8,117 bases of DNA from DASSNR01 sp036278935 (GTDB taxonomy: Bacteria; Gemmatimonadota; Gemmatimonadetes; Gemmatimonadales; Gemmatimonadaceae). Shown here in pieces: positions 1 through 6,505 of this stretch (positions within the stretch are counted from its first letter, which is position 1; each line of letters starts with the position of its first letter). The stretch is taken from assembly GCA_036278935.1 (NCBI GenBank), contig DASUKA010000004.1:1-8117 (forward strand), written 5' to 3'. The translations under genes were made by a program, and so were the position numbers. The notes under the pieces are model-generated. The model did not search any database. It was not told the DNA's origin and saw only the letters and a program-made list of their open reading frames with translations.

Positions 1-49
1 TGCGCAGGGTACGCAGTGCAACGCGAACATCTCGAAGGACGGTGTCCAT
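1..49 (-). CDS. ADOP-type ABC permease D, N-terminal fragment (cut by left edge)
   Basis: An ATG at 49-47 opens a frame that stays open to the left edge and encodes MDTVLRDVRVALRTLR (16 residues visible). This matches the amphipathic N-terminal helix that starts the two complete permeases here (MSSLLHDLRYALRMMRR and MSSLVQDIRYAARTMRR): the D-[LVI]-R-x-A-x-R-x-[ML]-R pattern aligns without gaps. In this family the helix lies on the cytoplasmic face just before TM1. The gene follows permease C after 129 bases in the same direction, so it is probably the next gene of the operon. The ribosome-binding site is weak: GTGAG five bases upstream. The fragment is short, but both its sequence pattern and its position in a permease array support the call. 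It could belong to a single (non-duplicated) MacB-type permease instead, since TM1 and everything after it lie outside the window. Confidence 0.72.
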   Translation of the reverse strand, partial: MDTVLRDVRVALRTLR

Positions 50-178
50 GGAGGCTCACGAGGGGATGGGGACCGGTGACAATGCCCTTACGGCGGCGTG
101 CCAGAGGGCGTTTCAGGGGGTGGCGTTCACTCCGCGCGGAGGGCGCTAATCACGCTCGCTCGCACGGGCTGCGCCGCG
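50..178. other. Intergenic gap between permease C and permease D
   Basis: These 129 bases separate the stop of permease C from the start of permease D. They contain a perfect 12-base palindrome, CTCCGCGCGGAG, at 130-141, and no open frame I would defend. No T-run follows the palindrome on the minus strand, so it is not a convincing Rho-independent terminator. I take the gap as an ordinary intra-operon spacer. Confidence 0.6.
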
Positions 179-2671
179 CTACTCGCTCCGCAACGCGATG
201 ATCGGATCCACCTTCGTCGCGCGCCGCGCGGGCATCCAGCTCGCCACGAGCGCCACCGCGGCCAGCAGCACTACGACGCCGATGAAGGTGACTGGGTCCG
301 TGGCGCTCACGCCGAACAGCAGGTGCGCGATGAGGCGCGCGGCGGCGAGCGCACCGGCGACTCCAATGGCCAGCCCGACGACCGTGAGCACCGCGCCCTG
401 CCGCATCACGAGGGAGAGCACGTCCCTGGCCTGGGCGCCGAGCGCCATGCGGATGCCTACTTCGTGTGTGCGCTGCTCCACGGCGTAGGACACCACGCCG
501 TACAACCCGATAGCGGCGAGCACGAGCGCGAGCAGCCCGAAGACGCCGAACATCGCTGCGCCTAACCGTCGCGGCTGGAGCTGCGGCCGCATGATGTCGC
601 TGAACGTCTTGAGCTCGGGGTAGGGAAGATTGCTTCCCATCTCCTGCAGGGTGTGCCGCACCGACGGGATGACGGCGGACGGATTTCCGCGCGTCCGGAT
701 GAGGATCGAGTTCGGCTGGCGGCCGTACGAATCCTGGGCAAGGGGGACGAAGAACGCTTCGCGTGGCGACTCCTCGATGGTGGAGTACTTGGAGTCCGCC
801 GCCACCCCGACCACGGTGTGGCACTCGGGTTTGTCCTTGGAGCCGAGGTCGAGGCACTTGCCGAGCGGACTCTCCCCCGGCCACTCCTTCTTCGCGAACG
901 TCTCGTTCACGATCGCCACCAGCGCGCTGCCCTTCCGGTCGTTCGCGGTGAAGTCCCGCCCCTGTCGCATGGGCGTCCCGATGGTCGAGAAATATTCCGG
1001 ACCCACATTGTACGTGAGCGCGGAGCTGTTCATATCCTGTCCGGCGTCGCCCTGTTCGCGCTTCGAGGGCGTCGGGCGGCCGGGAATGGTATAGCCCGAA
1101 CTGTAGAGTCCGCCACTGAACGGCGTATTAGATGCCAGCGTTGCGGCGACCACGCCCGGCACCGCGCGCACGCGCTCGAGGGCGCGATTGAAGAAGGGCG
1201 TGGCGGCGCTGTCGGGAAAGCCCACGCTGCCGAGATCGAGATCGGCGCGCACGAGGTGGCCCGCATCGAACCCCAGGTTGACCGCCTGCACGTTGCGCAG
1301 GCTGTGCACGAAGAGGCCAGCGCCCATGAGCAGCACGGTGGCAAGCGCCACCTGCGCCACCAGCAGCGAGGAGCGCAGTGTGGAGCGGCGGTCCATCCCT
1401 TCGCGCGCGCCCTCCTTGATGGCCGCGGCCAGCTCCGTGCGAGAGGCCCCCAGCGCCGGCGCGAGCCCGAACAGGACGCCGCAGACGACGGCCGCCGCCA
1501 CGGCGAAGACCAGCACACGTCCCTGCGCGAAGAAGTGCAGTGGCGGGAGCCCGACGGTAGGCACGAGCCGTGTGCCCCAGATGGCGAGCACCAGGCCGCC
1601 GATGGTGCCGAGCGTGGCGAGCACGAGACTCTCGGTGAGCAGCTGGCGCATGAGCCGCCACCGGCTGGCGCCTACGGAGAGACGGAGCGCGATCTCCTTG
1701 CGCCGCGCGGCCGCGCGCGCGAGGAGGAGGTTGGCCACATTGGCGCAGGCGATCGCGAGCACGAGCGCCGCGGCGAGCGCCAGCCACCGCGCGATCTTCG
1801 CCTGCTCCGACAGCGTGGGTCCGCGCGCGGTCAGGATGGGGCCGAGCGTGAGCGTGGGGTTCGGGTCGAGGCGCATACCGCTGCTCGTGTCCTGCTGCGA
1901 GGCCACGTGGCGGATGATGCCCTGGAGCTCCGCCTGCGCGCGCTCGCGCGACATGCCAGGCTTGAGGCGCCCGACCATCTGGATTTCGATCGCGTAGCGG
2001 TTGGTGAAGAAGAAGGTCCCGTTGCCCACGTTCCCGGACTGGGAGACGGGGATCCACACATCCACCCCCTCCAGGTCGATGCCATGGAAGCCGGCCTGCG
2101 CGACGCCCACGACGGGGAATGCGTGCCCATCGATGCGGATCGTCTTACCCACGGCCGACGGGTCGCCCCCGAAGTGGCGCTGCCAGTACGCATGGCTCAC
2201 GATTACAGCGGGCGGCGAGCCAGGACCCTCGTCTTCTTCGGGGACGAAGAATCGACCAAGCGCGGGTCGTGCCTGGAGCACCGTGAAGTAATTGCCACTG
2301 ACGAGCAGCCCGTCCGCGTGCTCCGTGCTCGTGCCCTGACCGATGGTGAGCGAGACGTTCATGAACGCCGCCACGCCGCTCAGCGACCGGGTGTTGTCGC
2401 GCAGGTCCAGGTACTCGGGGTACGAGGTGCGCGTGCTCCCTTCCGGCCCCGTCGTGATGTTCCCGGTGCGCCGGGCGATGTACGGCCGCACGATGGCGCC
2501 TGGGTCGCCCACGCCCACGGGCGGGCGGAAGAAGAGCGCGTCCACGATGCCGAAGATCGTGCTCGTGGCCCCGATGCCGAGCGCCAGGCAGAGCACCGCG
2601 ATGAGCGTGAAGGAGGGGCTCCGGCGCATCATGCGCAAGGCGTAGCGCAGGTCGTGCAGCAGGCTGCTCAT
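179..2671 (-). CDS. ADOP-family duplicated FtsX/MacB-type ABC permease (permease C)
   Basis: This 830-residue inner-membrane protein has the usual full length of an ADOP permease. The N-terminal cytoplasmic helix (1-20) is followed by TM1 (about 21-45), a MacB-like extracytoplasmic core (about 50-285), FtsX TM2-4 (about 295-317, 345-365, 385-407), TM5 (about 433-455), a second core (about 460-700) and TM6-8 (about 705-730, 760-781, 792-813). Two coupling regions carry the family pattern R-x-x-E-[IV]-x-[IL]-R-x-x-x-GA, at 323-335 (RRKEIALRLSVGA) and 733-745 (RTHEVGIRMALGA). The end, ARRATKVDPIIALRSE, is typical of the family. Cys606 and Cys617 in the second core are shared with permease B. The start is the ATG at 2671, with GGAG eight bases upstream; a GTG two codons earlier (2677) would sit only two bases from that GGAG. 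It lies 94 bases after permease B, its closest relative here. The stop is TAG and the frame is intact. The substrate is unknown. Confidence 0.93.
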   Translation of the reverse strand: MSSLLHDLRYALRMMRRSPSFTLIAVLCLALGIGATSTIFGIVDALFFRPPVGVGDPGAIVRPYIARRTGNITTGPEGSTRTSYPEYLDLRDNTRSLSGVAAFMNVSLTIGQGTSTEHADGLLVSGNYFTVLQARPALGRFFVPEEDEGPGSPPAVIVSHAYWQRHFGGDPSAVGKTIRIDGHAFPVVGVAQAGFHGIDLEGVDVWIPVSQSGNVGNGTFFFTNRYAIEIQMVGRLKPGMSRERAQAELQGIIRHVASQQDTSSGMRLDPNPTLTLGPILTARGPTLSEQAKIARWLALAAALVLAIACANVANLLLARAAARRKEIALRLSVGASRWRLMRQLLTESLVLATLGTIGGLVLAIWGTRLVPTVGLPPLHFFAQGRVLVFAVAAAVVCGVLFGLAPALGASRTELAAAIKEGAREGMDRRSTLRSSLLVAQVALATVLLMGAGLFVHSLRNVQAVNLGFDAGHLVRADLDLGSVGFPDSAATPFFNRALERVRAVPGVVAATLASNTPFSGGLYSSGYTIPGRPTPSKREQGDAGQDMNSSALTYNVGPEYFSTIGTPMRQGRDFTANDRKGSALVAIVNETFAKKEWPGESPLGKCLDLGSKDKPECHTVVGVAADSKYSTIEESPREAFFVPLAQDSYGRQPNSILIRTRGNPSAVIPSVRHTLQEMGSNLPYPELKTFSDIMRPQLQPRRLGAAMFGVFGLLALVLAAIGLYGVVSYAVEQRTHEVGIRMALGAQARDVLSLVMRQGAVLTVVGLAIGVAGALAAARLIAHLLFGVSATDPVTFIGVVVLLAAVALVASWMPARRATKVDPIIALRSE

Positions 2672-2765
2672 GGTCACGGCTCCAGTCGAGACGTTCTACT
2701 ACAATGCGATACGCGCCCTGCTGTAACAAGGTGAGCGACCCCGGAAACGATTCCTCTGTTGGCGC
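2672..2765. other. Intergenic spacer between permeases B and C
   Basis: Ninety-four bases lie between the TAG of B and the ATG of C. They hold the ribosome-binding site of C. A poor promoter-like pair on the minus strand (TTGTTA, 17 bases, CATTGT) is too far from consensus to call. No terminator is visible, so read-through from B to C is the simplest view. Confidence 0.55.
2680..2683 (-). promoter_or_regulatory. Shine-Dalgarno of permease C (decides the start)
   Basis: GGAG on the minus strand lies eight bases before the ATG at 2671. The same GGAG and the same eight-base spacing precede permease B, followed in both by ATGAGCAGCCTG. This favours the ATG over the GTG at 2677. Confidence 0.75.
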
Positions 2766-5252
2766 CTACTCCGAGCGCAGCGCGATGATGGGATCGACTC
2801 TGGTGGCCCGTCGCGCGGGGAGATAGCTCGCGAGTGCGGCCACGGCGGCGAGGAGCAGGCAGACGCCGGCGAAGGTGACCGGGTCGGTGGCACTCACGCC
2901 GAAGAGGAAGTGGGTGATGAGGCGGGCAGCGGCAAACGCACCCACAACGCCAATGACGAGCCCAACAACGGTGAGCATCGCACCCTGGCCGATCACCAGC
3001 CTCAGCACATGCGTCTGCTGCGCGCCCAGCGCCATGCGGATTCCCATCTCGTGCGTGCGCTGCTCGACGGCATAGGACACGACACCGTAGAGCCCGATCG
3101 CGGCGAGCATGAGGGCGACGAGGCCAAAGACGCCGAACATCGCGGCAGCCATGAGCCGTCGCTGAAGCTCCGGGCGCAGCACATCGGTGAGCGGCTCGGC
3201 CTGGATGTAAGGAAGGTTCGGCGCGAGTGCCTGGAGCGAGCGCCGCAACGCGGGGATCACAGCTTCTGGATCGCCGGGGGTGCGGATAAGCAGCGAATGG
3301 TCCCACGCCAGCGCAAACGGTGCCTGGGCCATCGGGACGAAGAAGGCCGCACGCGGCTTCTCCTCGAGCTGCACATACTTGGCATCCGCGACAACACCCA
3401 CCACGGTGTAGCATTTCGGCTTGGTCTTCGAGCCGAGGTCGACGCATTGGCCGATCGCGCTCTCGCGCGGCCAGTAATGACGCGCGAACTGCTCGCTGAC
3501 AATGACGACCGGCTCGCTCGCCGCCCGGTCGCTCGGCCGGAAGTCGCGGCCTTGCAGAATGGAGGTGCCGAGTGTGGCGAAGTAGTCGGGTCCAACCATC
3601 AGCGTGGTGGGCGCGAAGTCGCCGCTGGGGCTCGAACTGTCGGCCGATCCCTGCCCCGAGTCCGGAGACGATGTTTCCTGATCCGGCACGCGGAAGACCC
3701 AACTGAAGGCACCGCCGGCGAGCGGCGTGATGGTGGTGACCGTAGCGCCCTGCACGCCCGGGAGCGCGCTGACCGCCTCGCGCGCACGCGCATAGAACGC
3801 GGCGCTGGCCGTGTCGTTGTAGCCGGCGAGCTTCAAGTCCACCGATACGTGCAGAAGATGCGTCAGGTCGAATCCCGGTTGGATCGCTTGCACGTTCCGC
3901 AAACTGTGCACAAAGAGCCCGGCGCCCGTGAGGAGCACGACCGCGAGCGCTACCTGCACGACCATGAGCGACGAGCGGAGTCGCGACCGTCGGTCCATCC
4001 CTTCACGCACCCCTTCCTTCATTGCCGCCGCGAGGTCGGTGCGCGTGGCCCAGAGTGCGGGCGCGAGTCCGAACAGCATGCCGCAACCCACCGCGGCAGC
4101 CACGGCAAAGACCAGCACGCGTCCATGCGTGAAGAAATGGAGTGGCGGAAGACCGAAGGTCGGCAGAAGATCGACCGCCCACCAGGCGAGGAGAAGTCCG
4201 CCGCCTGCGCCGAGGAGCGCCAGGAGCACACTCTCCGTGAGCAGTTGCCGAACGAGCCGCCACCTGCCCGCGCCCACCGAAAGCCGGATCGCTACCTCCT
4301 TGCGCCGCGCCGCAGCGCGCGCAAGCAACAGATTCGCCGCGTTCGCGCAGGCGATGGCCAGCACGAGTATCGCGGCGAGCGCGAGCCAGCGTGAAAGCTG
4401 GGCCTGTCGCGAGGGTGATGGGCCGCGTGCGGCCAGGATCGGACCAAGCGTGACCTCAGGTGTCGGGTCGAGCATCGGCGTCGACTCGGCAGCGTGGCGC
4501 ATGATGGCACCGAGATCGGTCTCCGCCCGCTCCTGTGTAACCCCGGGCGCGAGGCGGCCGACCATGTGAATCCACATGGACATGCGCTCGGTGAGATGGT
4601 AGACGCTGTTCCCCAGGCGTTGGTGTTGCGCGAAGGGAATCCAGATCGCCGGCGATCCGGGATCGATGCCGTAGAAGCCCGGCGGTGCGACACCGACGAT
4701 CGGGTAGGGATGCCCGTCCACCAGCAGCCTCTTGCCGAGCACCGCTGGATCGCCACCAAATTGTCGCTGCCAGAACCGGTAGCTGATGACGGCTGCCGGC
4801 GGCGAACCGGGCCCGTTGTCCTCTTCGGCTACGAAAAATCGGCCGAGTGCCGGCCGCACACGAAGCACCGTGAAGTAGTTGCCCGTCACCTCGATGCCGT
4901 CGGCGTGCTCGGCACTGGCGCCCTGCCCAACACTCAGCGTCAGGCCCGCGAAGGCAGCAAAGCCGCTCAGCGAGCGTGCGTTGTCGCGGATGTCGAGGTA
5001 ATCGGGAAAGGACGCTGCGTCGTAGTCGCGCGCCTGCATTGATCCGCTGTCCCGCGTGATGTACGGGCGCACGATGCGACCGGGGTCGCCAATGCCGGGC
5101 GGCGGCCGGAAGAACAGGGCATCGACAATGCCAAAGATCGTGCTCGTCGCCCCGATCCCGAGCGCCAGGCAGAGCACCGCGATGAACGTGAACGACAGAC
5201 TCCGGCGCATCGTCCGTGCAGCGTAGCGAATGTCTTGCACCAGGCTGCTCAT
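2766..5252 (-). CDS. ADOP-family duplicated FtsX/MacB-type ABC permease (permease B)
   Basis: This 828-residue inner-membrane permease has the duplicated MacB layout. It has an N-terminal helix (1-20), TM1 (about 21-45), extracytoplasmic core 1 (about 50-280), TM2-4 (about 288-310, 337-360, 378-402), TM5 (about 427-449), core 2 (about 455-695) and TM6-8 (about 703-727, 757-778, 790-812). Coupling regions are at 316-328 (ARRKEVAIRLSVG) and 731-743 (QRTHEMGIRMALG); the C-terminus reads ARRATRVDPIIALRSE. Cys603 and Cys614 in core 2 may form a disulfide. Core 2 also holds a Ser/Asp/Gly-rich loop (about 524-549) that differs entirely from the matching loop of permease C. The start is the ATG at 5252, with GGAG eight bases upstream. 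It follows the ATPase by 90 bases, so the ATPase is its most likely energy source despite the family name 'orphan'. The stop is TAG and the frame is intact. By family, such permeases transmit ATP-driven motion to the periplasm (MacB, LolCE, FtsX); the substrate here is unknown. Confidence 0.93.
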   Translation of the reverse strand: MSSLVQDIRYAARTMRRSLSFTFIAVLCLALGIGATSTIFGIVDALFFRPPPGIGDPGRIVRPYITRDSGSMQARDYDAASFPDYLDIRDNARSLSGFAAFAGLTLSVGQGASAEHADGIEVTGNYFTVLRVRPALGRFFVAEEDNGPGSPPAAVISYRFWQRQFGGDPAVLGKRLLVDGHPYPIVGVAPPGFYGIDPGSPAIWIPFAQHQRLGNSVYHLTERMSMWIHMVGRLAPGVTQERAETDLGAIMRHAAESTPMLDPTPEVTLGPILAARGPSPSRQAQLSRWLALAAILVLAIACANAANLLLARAAARRKEVAIRLSVGAGRWRLVRQLLTESVLLALLGAGGGLLLAWWAVDLLPTFGLPPLHFFTHGRVLVFAVAAAVGCGMLFGLAPALWATRTDLAAAMKEGVREGMDRRSRLRSSLMVVQVALAVVLLTGAGLFVHSLRNVQAIQPGFDLTHLLHVSVDLKLAGYNDTASAAFYARAREAVSALPGVQGATVTTITPLAGGAFSWVFRVPDQETSSPDSGQGSADSSSPSGDFAPTTLMVGPDYFATLGTSILQGRDFRPSDRAASEPVVIVSEQFARHYWPRESAIGQCVDLGSKTKPKCYTVVGVVADAKYVQLEEKPRAAFFVPMAQAPFALAWDHSLLIRTPGDPEAVIPALRRSLQALAPNLPYIQAEPLTDVLRPELQRRLMAAAMFGVFGLVALMLAAIGLYGVVSYAVEQRTHEMGIRMALGAQQTHVLRLVIGQGAMLTVVGLVIGVVGAFAAARLITHFLFGVSATDPVTFAGVCLLLAAVAALASYLPARRATRVDPIIALRSE

Positions 5253-5342
5253 GGTCGCGTCTCCGTTCCAGCGTTGATGCGGGGCTAGAATCCGGGTCCT
5301 GCAGGAGGATGATGCCTACCCTGACCGCTCAGCAGCGCCCCC
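5253..5342. other. Intergenic spacer between ATPase and permease B
   Basis: Ninety bases separate the TGA of the ATPase from the ATG of permease B. They contain a 10-base palindrome TCCTGCAGGA (5297-5306) and the ribosome-binding site of B. I see no terminator, which agrees with co-transcription. Confidence 0.55.
5261..5264 (-). promoter_or_regulatory. Shine-Dalgarno of permease B
   Basis: GGAG on the minus strand lies eight bases before the ATG at 5252, identical in sequence and spacing to the site before permease C. Confidence 0.75.
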
Positions 5343-6161
5343 TCACAAACTTTCGACGATCCAGCCGTCCTTCAGATTGATGATCCGGTTGCCGTACGAG
5401 GCGTTCTCCTCGGAGTGCGTCACCTGGATGATCGTGGTGCCCGCCTCGTTGAGCCGCCGGAAGAGCTCCATGATCTCGCGCGCCTGGCTGGAGTGCAGAT
5501 TGCCCGTCGGCTCGTCGGCCAGGATGATGGCCGGATTGGCGATGACCGCCCGTGCCACTCCCACCAGCTGCTGCTGCCCGCCCGAGAGCTGTCGTGGGTA
5601 GAGATCCTTCTTCCCCACGATGCCGAACCGGTCGAGCGCGTCGGCCACCACCGCCTCGCGCTCGCTCTTCCGCACGTTCCGGTACGAGAGCGGAATATCG
5701 AGATTCTCGGCCACGGTGAGGTCGTCGAGCAGATGATACTGCTGGAAGACGAAGCCGATGTGCGCCTTGTTGAGCGCCACGCGGTCCCTGACCTTCATGA
5801 AGTGCACGGGGTGCCCAATGAAGTTGAACTCGCCCTCCCACGCGCTGTCGAGCATGCCGAGTACGCTCAGGAGGGTGGATTTTCCGGCCCCGGATGGTCC
5901 CATGATGGAGATGAACTCCCCGCGCGCGATCTCGAAGGTGATGCGGCGAAGCACGAAGAGCCGCGCCGCACCGGCGGGAAAGGACTTCTCCACGCCGCGC
6001 ATGGAGAGTAGCTGGCTGCCGATGGCCGGCAGATCATCACGCGCCGATTGTGGGAGCGGCTGAACGGCGCTGAGCCGGATCTCGTCGGCGGAGGGTGGCT
6101 CGGTGCCGGGCTCGGTGACCGCCGCGTCGGCGGCCTTGGATCGATGGGACCAGAAGGGCAT
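5343..6161 (-). CDS. ABC transporter ATP-binding protein, MacB/LolD type
   Basis: This 272-residue cytoplasmic nucleotide-binding subunit should power the neighbouring permeases. Visible motifs are Walker A GPSGAGKST (88-96), Q-loop Gln140 in GFVFQQ, signature LSGGQ (192-196), Walker B IILADE (212-217, with Glu217 as catalytic base) and H-loop His249 in VTHS, so it should hydrolyse ATP. Two positions are atypical: the signature continues QQLV where QQRV is usual, and the D-loop reads GNLHSS where GNLDS is usual. The ATPase fold starts near residue 50 (LLSMRGVEKSF). The first 45 or so residues are a polar Pro/Ala/Glu-rich extension; LolD-type ATPases normally start directly at the fold. The ATG at 6161 is preceded by GAGG ten bases upstream. 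Met54 is an alternative start but would cut into the first strand. The gene leads a same-strand run with permeases B, C and D. No permease domain is fused to it, unlike MacB itself. Confidence 0.95.
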   Translation of the reverse strand: MPFWSHRSKAADAAVTEPGTEPPSADEIRLSAVQPLPQSARDDLPAIGSQLLSMRGVEKSFPAGAARLFVLRRITFEIARGEFISIMGPSGAGKSTLLSVLGMLDSAWEGEFNFIGHPVHFMKVRDRVALNKAHIGFVFQQYHLLDDLTVAENLDIPLSYRNVRKSEREAVVADALDRFGIVGKKDLYPRQLSGGQQQLVGVARAVIANPAIILADEPTGNLHSSQAREIMELFRRLNEAGTTIIQVTHSEENASYGNRIINLKDGWIVESL

Positions 6162-6171
6162 GCTCGTCAGA

Positions 6172-6175
6172 CCTC
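6172..6175 (-). promoter_or_regulatory. Probable Shine-Dalgarno of the ATPase gene
   Basis: GAGG within GTGAGGT on the minus strand lies ten bases before the ATG at 6161. The spacing is slightly long but workable, and it supports the long N-terminus over a start at Met54. Confidence 0.5.
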
Positions 6176-6251
6176 ACTGCAAGCTGGGGGTCGAGCGGCA
6201 GGGTGCGCCGTGCCGGAATATAGGTGATGGAACAGGTGATTGCGCCGGACG

Positions 6252-6291
6252 TGGCACGCTCACCGTATGAAAAGGGCGTGCCATCGCACGC
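6252..6291 (-). promoter_or_regulatory. Competing inverted repeats (possible operator or leader structure)
   Basis: Three short arms share one sequence. On the plus strand TGGCACGC (6252-6259) is the exact inverse of GCGTGCCA (6276-6283), separated by 16 bases. The middle arm GCGTGC (6276-6281) is also the exact inverse of GCACGC (6286-6291), separated by four bases. The middle arm can pair with only one partner at a time. In a minus-strand transcript the 6-bp, four-base-loop hairpin forms first and the 8-bp one second. The element lies about 90 to 130 bases before the ATPase start. It could be a protein-binding operator with three half-sites, an RNA switch, or chance in GC-rich DNA. No T-run follows either stem. 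Confidence 0.35.
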
Positions 6292-6450
6292 GTTGACGCA
6301 AGCGATTGTATGGCAACCAGATGGAGAAGAAACGCGATCGTCGGCGGCTCCAGATGCTGTTCGGTTATGGAACGGTGCATCCCGAAAGCGGACACTACAT
6401 CACCACCCCGATATCGCGGAGTCGTTCCGAGAGAGCGAGAGCCCCATGTT

Positions 6451-6484
6451 GTCATTCCGAAGGAGCGCAGCGACTGAGGAATCT
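6451..6484. repeat. Short interspersed repeat copy (GTCATTCCGA...GAGGAATCT type)
   Basis: The 34 bases begin GTCATTCCGAAGGAGCGCAG and end GACTGAGGAATCT. The outer parts ATTCC (6454-6458) and GGAAT (6478-6482) are inverse to each other. From memory, sequences of this form recur many times between genes in several GC-rich environmental bacteria, and their translations (SLRSFGMT, HSEGAQRLRNL) are a familiar spurious protein signature; both appear here in short overlapping frames. Only one copy is in the window, so its repeated nature is recalled rather than seen. It lies 22 bases past the stop of permease A, a usual position for such elements. Confidence 0.6.
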
Positions 6485-6505
6485 CCTCGCGAAGCGCCGC
6501 ACCCA

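Larger units (their letters stand above)
6162..6505. other. 344-base intergenic region between permease A and the ATPase
   Basis: This is the longest non-coding stretch in the window. It contains the short dispersed-repeat copy (6451-6484), an 8-base palindrome CGATATCG (6409-6416), the competing inverted repeats (6252-6291) and the ribosome-binding site of the ATPase. The frames open across it either run into permease A on the wrong strand or translate the repeat. Its length, compared with the 90 to 129 bases elsewhere, suggests that the promoter of the ATPase-permease operon lies here. I see no promoter with both -35 and -10 boxes close to consensus; a TATATT on the minus strand at 6222-6217 lacks a -35 partner. 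Confidence 0.6.

Noticed and set aside
130..141. 12-base palindrome CTCCGCGCGGAG after permease C
   Set aside because: It has no following T-run and no second copy upstream of the other genes. In such GC-rich DNA a palindrome of this length is weak evidence for a site.
2671..2677. GTG start two codons upstream for permease C
   Set aside because: It leaves only two bases to the GGAG, whereas the ATG at 2671 has eight and matches the start of permease B exactly.
653..2734. 693-residue open frame on the plus strand opposite permease C
   Set aside because: It is a shadow of the real gene in GC-rich DNA. The translation is rich in Arg, His, Glu and Gly with no recognisable domain, while the minus strand gives an intact, full-length, recognisable permease.
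2674..3702. 342-residue frame on the minus strand overlapping permease B
   Set aside because: It is a shifted frame of permease B with no domain, and it runs through the B-C gap only because stops are rare in this composition.
2910..4394. 494-residue open frame on the plus strand opposite permease B
   Set aside because: It has the same Arg/His/Glu-rich shadow composition, and its counterpart opposite permease C arises in the matching position, as expected from paralogous codons rather than from a real overlapping gene.
6217..6222. TATATT on the minus strand as a -10 box for the ATPase operon
   Set aside because: No hexamer near TTGACA lies 16 to 18 bases upstream.
6476..6488. Small hairpin GAGGA-ATC-TCCTC as a terminator for permease A
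   Set aside because: It has only five base pairs, a three-base loop and no T-run on the minus strand. It overlaps the repeat and probably belongs to it by chance.
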